Shown piece after piece: positions 57,471 to 64,000 of a DNA stretch of 64,000 nt. The stretch spans positions 62,001 to 126,000 of the forward strand of contig NZ_CAKZGO010000040.1 of the NCBI RefSeq assembly GCF_936916975.1, in the 5' to 3' direction. The position numbers were made by a program, and so were the translations under genes. This DNA is from an uncultured Dongia sp. GTDB lineage: Bacteria > Pseudomonadota > Alphaproteobacteria > Dongiales > Dongiaceae. Below the pieces are notes generated by a model, which saw only the letters and a program-made list of their open reading frames with translations, was not told where the DNA came from and did not search any database. The first letter of the stretch is position 1. Every line of letters starts with the position of its first letter.

Positions 57471-58196
57471 TTACAACTCCGCCTCATCATCTTCCGGCGC
57501 ATAGCCGTTGATCTCATTGACGCGGTCCGACAGTGCTTTGGCAAAACTATCCTCGCCAGACGGCTCCTCACCTGATGAATCCTCCCCGGCATCGTCGGGC
57601 TCAGTGAGATTTGAATAGTCATCTCCATATGTATCTTCCAGCCGGTCCATGATGGCCTCAACGGTGCCTGGCGTCATGCGTTTGTTGCTCGCTTCCGCCA
57701 GAACCCCGGCCGCATCGTCGATGTCGACGACATCATCTCCGGTTGATTCCTCCGCCGCATCCTCATGTGCGGCCAGATCGTTCAACACACCCCGAAGGGT
57801 CTGGCTGATCGATCCCAGCGCCGAATTCGGCGACGCATTTTCCAAGGCATTAGGCGAGGCATGGAAAAAACCGTTCAGCTTTCCCAGGCCGTTCGCGGCG
57901 ATATCTTCAGAGGTGGTGTCGTCACTATCGCCACTATTGTTCGGCCTATCGTCGTGTGCATTGTTGCGCTTATCTGCAGCGGATTCATGACCGGCGCTCT
58001 TACCGCCATGGTCGCTGCCGCTATTGCCGCCGCCGTTACCGCCACCGTTACCGCCACCATTGCCGCCGCCGTTACCGCCATTCTTGGCCATCGCGAAATT
58101 ATCCAATGGGAGGGCCGTAAAGGCCGCGGTGCCGATCAACATGGCCGCACTCACCACAATAGTGCTGAGCAGAAGATTGTTTTTCCGATTCATCAT
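57471..58196 (-). CDS. Secreted Gly/Asn-rich acidic protein
   Basis: 241 residues. A signal peptide (LLLSTIVVSAAMLIGTAAFTA) is followed by a GGN/GGGN repeat tract (about residues 38-60), then a His/Asp/Ser-rich stretch. A helical middle part (LGKLNGFFHASPNALENASP) and a strongly acidic Glu/Asp/Ser-rich C-terminus complete it. Such acidic, low-complexity exported proteins often bind calcium or sit in an extracellular matrix, but I do not recognise a family. It shares its GGN tract with the neighbouring protease and FecR protein. Confidence 0.6.
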   Translation of the reverse strand: MMNRKNNLLLSTIVVSAAMLIGTAAFTALPLDNFAMAKNGGNGGGNGGGNGGGNGGGNSGSDHGGKSAGHESAADKRNNAHDDRPNNSGDSDDTTSEDIAANGLGKLNGFFHASPNALENASPNSALGSISQTLRGVLNDLAAHEDAAEESTGDDVVDIDDAAGVLAEASNKRMTPGTVEAIMDRLEDTYGDDYSNLTEPDDAGEDSSGEEPSGEDSFAKALSDRVNEINGYAPEDDEAEL

Positions 58197-58365
58197 TCGT
58201 CTCCAACTGGGTTCGCCGAGGCGCTACATGCACGAGCACCGCGATACGCAGGGAGAACGGAACGCTAAAGGCCCTTATTCCTCAAAACCGTTCGGCGGCG
58301 ACGGCTATCACGGCTTTGTCCTACGTTGCGACAATCCTGTTCCACCAGTTTGTCACCGCATTTTG

Positions 58366-59328
58366 TCAATCCCGACCCTTTCCACCACCGTTGCCGCCTC
58401 CATTGCCACCGGCATTGCCTCCGGTGCCGCCTTTACCGGGGTTGTCATTGTCGCGACCTCCTGCATTATCGCCATGGCCAGCATTGCCATCCCCATCTGT
58501 CCCACCCGCCGGCCCACCTGAGCCACCGCCGCCTGTGCCACCACCGCCTGTGCCACCACCCGTGCCACCTGAGCCACCACCACCCGATCCGCCGTCGCTT
58601 CCACCCGGTCCGGTGGGGCCGCCGCCGCTGTCTGTTGATGGCCCGTTCGATGGGGCGCGATCGCGCGGATCTCGGGGATCAGTCTCGCCCGTATCGCCGG
58701 GAGTGGCACTCGAAGGTGGTCCGGCGGCCGTCGCAAAGTCACCGATCGACCCGACCTGTGGCGGCTGGTCAGCCTCGGTGATCAGAATGCTCTGCCCCTC
58801 CTCCGCCTCGGCCGTCTCGCCATTTTCGTTCGGTTTGGCAATGACCTTACCGGACAGAACATCGATGACGGTGGCACCATCAGATCCGACCGAAATGACA
58901 ATGTCGGTACCTCTGATACCGACCGTCGCGATCGGTGTCGAAAACTCAACGCCAGTATCGTCAACGCTGACGTCACCCGTTGTGTAGCGAGCTATTCCGG
59001 ACGGTACCGATATGGCCGCCGCTGACTTCAGCGCAGTGGGATCAAAGACATAGGAATCCAGCACGAGATCACTATCTGCCTCTAGCCGGAGGGTTGCCCC
59101 GTCCGGAAAACTGATCTCGATCGCAGAGTCAGAGGCTGTCCTAATCGCCTCGTCGGGCAGCAGCTTATCGCCGACTGCCGCCGCTTCTTCGCTGCCGCCG
59201 GCCGGCGTGCGGAAAGCGTCTTTGACGACGTCGACGACTTGGGCGATGGGTGTCGCTTCGGTGGCCGCGATGGCAACGCCGGAAAGCAAAAGAAGCCCCG
59301 CTATCGCAAGGGTGGGCAAGTTCTTCAT
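58366..59328 (-). CDS. FecR-domain periplasmic protein with Gly-rich C-terminus
   Basis: 320 residues from ATG 59328. After a signal peptide (TLAIAGLLLLSGVAIA) a FecR-like domain is visible: DAIRT-type start (LLPDEAIRTASDSAIEISFPDGATLRL), then VEFSTPIATVGIRGTDIVI and GATVIDVLSGKVIAKPNENG. The C-terminal ~110 residues are Pro/Gly/Asp-rich, ending in GGN repeats. FecR domains act as periplasmic sensors or structural modules. Unlike FecR proper, it has no cytoplasmic anti-sigma part, so it is a stand-alone exported type. It is divergent from the CHASE2 cyclase, a pairing I recall from other proteobacteria. Confidence 0.8.
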   Translation of the reverse strand: MKNLPTLAIAGLLLLSGVAIAATEATPIAQVVDVVKDAFRTPAGGSEEAAAVGDKLLPDEAIRTASDSAIEISFPDGATLRLEADSDLVLDSYVFDPTALKSAAAISVPSGIARYTTGDVSVDDTGVEFSTPIATVGIRGTDIVISVGSDGATVIDVLSGKVIAKPNENGETAEAEEGQSILITEADQPPQVGSIGDFATAAGPPSSATPGDTGETDPRDPRDRAPSNGPSTDSGGGPTGPGGSDGGSGGGGSGGTGGGTGGGGTGGGGSGGPAGGTDGDGNAGHGDNAGGRDNDNPGKGGTGGNAGGNGGGNGGGKGRD

Positions 59329-59552
59329 GATGTCTACCCCATCGGATCCAGGCAAAACGAGATCAACGACGGTTGCCTAAGGCAATCGCAGTTCGATCAC
59401 ACTTGCACCTGACGACAACGAGCATATCCACTCTTTATTCCGACTTTCCTCAGCTCACAGATTATTTTCCTCGGCTCCACAGAGTCCGATGGCTTTGACA
59501 ATCCTGCCGCGCCATCCTAGCGTCGGGTGGTGCATGGGGTACCGGCTCGGAC

Positions 59553-61802
59553 ATGATGTATTTGATTCAGCGCGGACTACCGGCCCTCGTCCTCGTCGGC
59601 GCGATTCTTCTGCGCATTCATGATCCGGTAATCCTCTCCGAGATGCGCATGCGCATTTTCGACACATTCCAGCGCCTCAGTCCGCGGGAATACGTGGCGA
59701 CGCCGGTACGCGTGATCGACATCGACAACGCCAGCCTGCGACGCTATGGCCAATGGCCATGGCCGCGGAGTTTGATGGCAGAACTGATCGAGCGCCTGTC
59801 ACAGGCCGGCGCCAAGGTCATCGCGCTTGATATCGTCTTTGCCGAGCATGACCGGACCGGACCGAAGGCGGCTACCGCCGGCTGGGGGCTGACCGACCAG
59901 GACCCACTCACCCGATCGATCATGGCGCGCGTCGCGGATCCCGATGAGATCCTGGCCAACGCCATCAAGGCTGCGCCAGTCGTTCTGGGATTGATTTTGA
60001 CCAATGACCCGCTGGCAGGACCCATCCCCAAGCCCAAGAAAGGCATCGCTGTGCTGGGTGCCGGCAAGGACCCACGGAGTTTCGTCACGAGATTCTCAGG
60101 TCGCGCAGTGTCGAATCTGCCGCTCCTGCAGGATGTCGCCAAGGGGCAGGGTGCCATCAATGTGCTCACCGAACGCGACGCTGTCGTCCGACGGCTGCCG
60201 ATGCTCCTCAATGCCGGCAACAAGCTCTATCCGAGCCTCGTTGCCGAAGCGCTGCGCATCGCGCAGAAGGGTTCGACCGTGGTTGTCAAATCATCCGGCG
60301 CCCAAGGGTATCAGGATTGGTGGCAGACCAAAGCACGCACATTGATCGATATCCAGGGCATCGGCGGCGTCACGATTGGCAAGCTGGCGCCGCAGACCGA
60401 CGAGCAGGGACAGATCTGGCTCTATGACAGTGGCCGCGTTGCGTCGCGCACAATTCCGGCGTGGCAGGTACTCTCGGGCGCGACGACAGATTTATCTGGT
60501 GCAATTCTGTTCGTGGGCACCAGCGCGCCCGGACTTCTGGATCTGCGCGCGACCCCGAGCAGCCCCGTCACGCCGGGCGTCGAAATCCATGCTCAGATCG
60601 CCGAACAGATTGTCACAGGTGTTTCCCTCAATCGACCCTACTGGACAATCCTGCCGGAACTCGGCTTCCTCATCATTATCGGTAGCGCCATGATCGCGCT
60701 GCTGCCGCGAGTGGGTCCCCTCGGCTGTGCGTTGATCGGGGCATGCGCCATGACGGCCGCCATTGGCGCCGCCTGGTATGCCTTCACCGAGCGCGGCCAG
60801 CTGTTCGACCCGATCTATCCGGGCCTCGCCGCGCTCATCGTTTTCATCATTGGCGCTCTCTCTTCCTACTTGCGTTCGGATATCGAGCGCCGCGCGATCC
60901 GCTCCGCTTTCGGTCATTACCTCGCTCCTGAGATGGTCGAGCAACTGGCTGCAGATCCGTCACGCTTGCGCTTGGGTGGTGAAATGCGCCCGGTCACGAT
61001 CCTGTTCTGCGACATCCGTGACTTCACCAGCATCGCCGAGCGCACATCGCCGCGGGAATTGACACAGATCCTGAATCGTTTCCTGACACCGATGACCGAC
61101 GCGGTGCTCAGCCATGGCGGCACCATCGATAAATACATCGGCGACAGCATTATGGCATTCTGGAACGCGCCGCTGGATGATCGCAGCCATGCCAGCAATG
61201 CCTGCCACGCCGCGCTCGACATGCGTCGTCGCCTCGCTGCCCTCAACGCTGAACTGGAGCTTGAGGCAGAGGCTCAAGGGGTCAGCTTCCAACCGCTGCG
61301 GATGGGCATCGGTATCAACTCCGGTGCCTGCTTGGTCGGCAATCTGGGCTCCCAGCAGCGTTTCAACTACTCGGTCATTGGCGACGACGTCAATTTGGCC
61401 TCGCGGATCGAAGGTCTCTGCAAAGCCTATGGCGTCGACATCCTGATCAGCGGGGCGACGCTGGAGCTGGCCACAGATTTGGCCGCCCTGGAACTTGGCG
61501 CGGCCATGGTCAAGGGCAAGCTGATTAGCACGCAGGTCTGGGCGCTGATCGGCGACAATTCGCTGCTTGCCACTGAGGTATTTGCGAAGATTGCCTCGCG
61601 CCTGTCATGCGCACTGTCGGAGCTGAATGCCGGCCGTTTGCACACGGCTCTGGAGGAACTCAACCAATGCCGCCAACTCTCTAGCAGCCCTCTACTTGCG
61701 CCGCTCTACAACCACGTCGATGGATCGATTGCCCGCCAGCAGATTGCGGCAGGGGGCGCTGCGCCGGAAATTCAACCTCGACACTTTTCGCCGACCGGTT
61801 AA
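59553..61802 (+). CDS. CHASE2-domain adenylate/guanylate cyclase (class III)
   Basis: 749 residues. An N-terminal membrane helix precedes a large periplasmic CHASE2 domain (VRVIDIDNASLRRYGQWPWPR… to about residue 350), then three membrane helices (~365-440), then a class III cyclase domain. Metal-binding aspartates are visible in ILFCDIRDFT and KYIGDSIMAFW, and the catalytic Asn/Arg region in VIGDDVNLASRIEG. It would make cAMP or cGMP in response to an extracytoplasmic signal. The divergent FecR protein is a likely partner in sensing. The short C-terminal tail (~90 residues) has helical, TPR-like character. Confidence 0.88.
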   Translation: MMYLIQRGLPALVLVGAILLRIHDPVILSEMRMRIFDTFQRLSPREYVATPVRVIDIDNASLRRYGQWPWPRSLMAELIERLSQAGAKVIALDIVFAEHDRTGPKAATAGWGLTDQDPLTRSIMARVADPDEILANAIKAAPVVLGLILTNDPLAGPIPKPKKGIAVLGAGKDPRSFVTRFSGRAVSNLPLLQDVAKGQGAINVLTERDAVVRRLPMLLNAGNKLYPSLVAEALRIAQKGSTVVVKSSGAQGYQDWWQTKARTLIDIQGIGGVTIGKLAPQTDEQGQIWLYDSGRVASRTIPAWQVLSGATTDLSGAILFVGTSAPGLLDLRATPSSPVTPGVEIHAQIAEQIVTGVSLNRPYWTILPELGFLIIIGSAMIALLPRVGPLGCALIGACAMTAAIGAAWYAFTERGQLFDPIYPGLAALIVFIIGALSSYLRSDIERRAIRSAFGHYLAPEMVEQLAADPSRLRLGGEMRPVTILFCDIRDFTSIAERTSPRELTQILNRFLTPMTDAVLSHGGTIDKYIGDSIMAFWNAPLDDRSHASNACHAALDMRRRLAALNAELELEAEAQGVSFQPLRMGIGINSGACLVGNLGSQQRFNYSVIGDDVNLASRIEGLCKAYGVDILISGATLELATDLAALELGAAMVKGKLISTQVWALIGDNSLLATEVFAKIASRLSCALSELNAGRLHTALEELNQCRQLSSSPLLAPLYNHVDGSIARQQIAAGGAAPEIQPRHFSPTG

Positions 61803-62627
61803 CAGGCCCGATCTTGCCACTAACCTCGGCGCGGTTTAAGCGATAGACATCATGGAAGGAAGATTGGTGGGCCCGGAGGGCATATGGATTCTGTGCACTA
61901 TCAAAGCACTGGAATGGCAAACCAGCCAGTTTGGGCCGATTGAAGCGATACGGCTATTCTGAGAAGTGGCTAACCATCACAGGCGACGCCCCCAACTAAT
62001 GAAACAGGCCTCGCACATCGGCGCCAGTAGATGGCCTTTCAGGCGGTTGAAAAAACGTCGCCCGTCGGCATAGAAGGCGGAGTTCTGATGGATTTCAGGA
62101 GAGAGTGCCGCTGGGGCACCAGGGATCGCAGCCAAATTGACTGCACATCAAGCTGGACCGTTTGGCCTGCTGAACTACCAACTTCTAGGCGATCCTGTCG
62201 CGCCTCAAAGGAACGGGCGCAGGCCTTCGTTGCCTCGACAATACCAAACTCGACACACCGACCAAGTACGGCAAGCTCAAGCCTATGAGCAGGCCCAACA
62301 GCAGCCTGCCCTTGAAACGCCCGGCTGCGTTGGCGGTGTAGTTGAAGCTCACATCCTCAGCAGCTTTCTCCCATCCCACGAAGGCGAGAACCAAATAAGA
62401 GTGGGCCGGGGAAATGACGGCGACGGGCACGCCGAATAGACACGTACTCATCACCACAATGAGTTAGTGTAACCGGGGGGTTAGGCGAGTGCTGTAAAGA
62501 GCTCTGCCGCGCCTGTTGATTCCATTTTTTAAGGAAAATCGAAGCGATAGTCTAAGAGCATGAGACTACTGCGACAATTCATGCCGCAAGCACGAGCTAT
62601 CAAAAGTCTGCGATATGCCGCGGTATG
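61803..62627. other. Gene-poor 825-bp gap, possibly with decayed coding remnants
   Basis: No convincing intact gene. On the minus strand a short stretch near 62000-62090 reads like protein (FYADGRRFFNRLKGHLL). A 90-codon frame at 62185-62457 contains one hydrophobic segment, but neither has a recognisable family or start signal. A nearly palindromic ATATGCCGCGGTATGT lies just past the phnN stop near 62613. This is probably a boundary between the envelope cluster and the phosphonate operon. Confidence 0.35.
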
Positions 62628-63206
62628 TCATCCGATGCGCGGCAGCCGCCGGATCACGTCAAGGAACGCCTCGCCGGCGCTGGATATCGGGCCATCGTTA
62701 TGAATGACCTGGAGCGCCGGGTGCTCGACCGTCAGATTGCAAGCCCGCGCGATCCGTGCGGCGATCTCGCAAGAGCTTTCCCGGCCCCGCGCCAGTAACC
62801 GCGCTTGAAGCATGATCGGATCGACCATGATCAGGACGGGAAGCGCGGTCGGATAGCGGTCGATCGCTTCCGGGAAATGGGCACGGGAACCATTCACGAC
62901 GACGTGCCGCCCGGCAAGCAGGTTGTCGTCGATCTCGCGGCCGATGCCATAGCCGAGCCCGTTTGCCACCCAGGATAGGGCAAAATCACCAGCCTGCTGA
63001 CGCGTCGCGAAGCATGCTCGAGAAAGTGCTACATGCCTCTCGCCAGCGGCCTCTGCAGGGCGCGTGATGTACCGCCGTGCTATCAAGATGAGATCATCGC
63101 ACCGCTCGGTCAACCTCTCCCTGACATAGTCGATCAGACTGTCTTTGCCGGAACCCGACGCACCCATGACATAAACCAGACGTCCGGTTTCATCCGATCT
63201 GCGCAT
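62628..63206 (-). CDS. phnN: Ribose 1,5-bisphosphate phosphokinase PhnN
   Basis: 192 residues. A P-loop GASGSGKDS lies at residues 15-23, followed by DYVRERL and RRYITRPAEAAGERHVAL, the pattern of guanylate-kinase-like PhnN proteins. Further family-like segments are GLGYGIGREID, VVVNGSRAHFPEA and HNDGPI. PhnN phosphorylates ribose 1,5-bisphosphate to PRPP, the last step that feeds C-P lyase products back to metabolism. It follows the DUF1045 gene by 9 bases and ends the operon here, since phnM does not follow. Confidence 0.88.
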   Translation of the reverse strand: MRRSDETGRLVYVMGASGSGKDSLIDYVRERLTERCDDLILIARRYITRPAEAAGERHVALSRACFATRQQAGDFALSWVANGLGYGIGREIDDNLLAGRHVVVNGSRAHFPEAIDRYPTALPVLIMVDPIMLQARLLARGRESSCEIAARIARACNLTVEHPALQVIHNDGPISSAGEAFLDVIRRLPRIG

Positions 63207-63215
63207 GCCCTGCGC

Positions 63216-63911
63216 CTATGCTTTGAGTGGATAGCGATCGATGATGCGAAAGGGCTCACTGCGATCGACTTGAGCAAACAGGCACAGATCAGCGATTCTG
63301 ATCGGCCCCGCCAGAACGGTCGCGAACAACTCCGCAAGCGCGTCACCGAGCTTTCGGCGCAGCACATTGTCGGCGATTCCTTCGGTCAGCGTGATGTGAA
63401 AGCGATATTCATCCAACACATAGGGATAGCCCCATTCAGCCACGAGCACCTGTTGTCGCGGCGTCAGGCAGGTTGAGAGGCGCTGCGTAGTCTCCTCCGC
63501 CAACGGAGTCGCTCGAAACCGATCGAAATGGCGCACGCATTGTGCGGCAAGATCCTGCGTTTCCCTGGCCGCATCCGTGGGGACCAAGGCCAGGAACTTG
63601 CCGATAACCGACAACTCCATCCGGTCAATTTGTATTGCCGAGCGCGTCGCAGCGAATTTGGCGAGCGCATCTCGCAGATCCGCTTCCTGCAGCCTGGGCA
63701 CCAAGCGAAACGGCGGCTTGAGCGTTGCGTGAAGACCGTAATGGCGCGGTGCCACGGTCAGGGCGTGCAACAGGTCTGGCGAGAGGTCGGGAATCCGCGG
63801 CTGCGGCAGAAGGCCCCCGCTCGCGGCATCGCGGCCAAGCCAGGCATTCCCGATCAGTTGCAGCGCTTCGCCCAGACGCGGCGCAAAATAGACGGCATAG
63901 CGCGGTGTCAT
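63216..63911 (-). CDS. DUF1045 phosphonate-metabolism protein (2H phosphoesterase-like)
   Basis: 231 residues. Two HxT motifs are visible, HATLKPPF (His61) and FHITLTEG (His172), the signature of the 2H phosphoesterase fold. DUF1045 proteins are regularly found in C-P lyase operons and may handle a cyclic phosphate intermediate, possibly replacing PhnP; that role is inference. The ATG overlaps the phnL stop (ATGA) and phnN follows 9 bases after the stop, so it is inside the operon. Confidence 0.85.
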   Translation of the reverse strand: MTPRYAVYFAPRLGEALQLIGNAWLGRDAASGGLLPQPRIPDLSPDLLHALTVAPRHYGLHATLKPPFRLVPRLQEADLRDALAKFAATRSAIQIDRMELSVIGKFLALVPTDAARETQDLAAQCVRHFDRFRATPLAEETTQRLSTCLTPRQQVLVAEWGYPYVLDEYRFHITLTEGIADNVLRRKLGDALAELFATVLAGPIRIADLCLFAQVDRSEPFRIIDRYPLKA

Positions 63912-64000
63912 GCCGCCGCCTTGAAAGGTGCCAGTTCAAACAAGTGATCACACACCTTGGCGCGGATCGCGGCGTCATGGAAAATGCCGACAATCGCGCG
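63908..64000 (-). CDS. phnL: Phosphonate C-P lyase system protein PhnL, C-terminal end
   Basis: The last 30 residues of a gene that enters from the right edge: RAIVGIFHDAAIRAKVCDHL followed by FELAPFKAAA and TGA. The segment VGIFHD is the typical C-terminus of PhnL, the ABC-ATPase-like subunit associated with the C-P lyase core. The stop TGA (63908-63910) shares two bases with the ATG of the DUF1045 gene. Confidence 0.75.
   Translation of the reverse strand, partial: RAIVGIFHDAAIRAKVCDHLFELAPFKAAA

Noticed and set aside
62185..62457. 90-codon minus-strand frame with one hydrophobic segment
   Set aside because: Could be a remnant of a membrane protein, but there is no start signal or family match; mentioned only within the gap description.

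Overview
The window is high-GC, gene-dense alphaproteobacterial DNA, most likely Rhodospirillales-like. The evidence is a PraR-type XRE regulator, the phosphonate gene order phnL–DUF1045–phnN, an rpoD remnant of alphaproteobacterial type, and ECF/anti-sigma and FecR/CHASE2-cyclase modules. No rRNA, ribosomal or other core genes are present. A MobC/relaxase pair sits at the left edge and the tail of a C-P lyase operon at the right edge. In between the content is accessory, so this is probably a plasmid, a chromid or a mosaic genomic island.

Layout: (1) 1–2.6 kb: mobilisation genes (mobC tail, relaxase) and a PraR-like regulator. (2) 2.6–11.1 kb: mostly secreted, lipo- or membrane proteins of unknown role. 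They include a Cys-rich secreted protein, an SGNH hydrolase, a NUC-type endonuclease with an altered active site, and two multi-pass membrane proteins. (3) 11.1–18.5 kb: a decayed tRNA-like element, then four same-strand genes. These encode a small membrane-anchored protein, an HExxxH putative metallopeptidase, a winged-helix protein with its own promoter and operator-like direct repeats, and a 1145-residue helical-repeat protein with a possible PIN-like N-terminus. The cassette resembles a multi-component conflict/defence system. (4) 19.2–38.7 kb, minus strand: a type I secretion locus with ABC exporter, HlyD adaptor, an SNase-like protein and a 4998-residue RTX protein. (5) 38.9–44.8 kb: an rpoD pseudogene fragment, then a translationally coupled pair of an alpha/beta hydrolase and a caspase–STAND NTPase–beta-propeller protein. 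This pair is the strongest candidate for an undescribed NLR-like immune or cell-death module. (6) 44.8–61.8 kb: an envelope/adhesion region with a 2721-residue RTX adhesin carrying six near-identical tandem repeats, a divergent ECF sigma/anti-sigma pair, a subtilase, Gly/Asn-rich secreted proteins, and a FecR protein divergent from a CHASE2 cyclase. (7) 62.6–64 kb: phnN, a DUF1045 protein and the end of phnL.

How the parts may work together: the ABC/HlyD pair probably exports the giant RTX protein and perhaps the adhesin, since no other exporter is in the window and TolC is not present. The ECF/anti-sigma pair, separated from the adhesin by a 340-bp divergent region with two strong inverted repeats, probably controls the adhesion/secreted-protease cluster. 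The FecR/CHASE2-cyclase pair would link an envelope signal to cyclic nucleotide synthesis. All function calls come from motifs and remembered family features; no database search was run.
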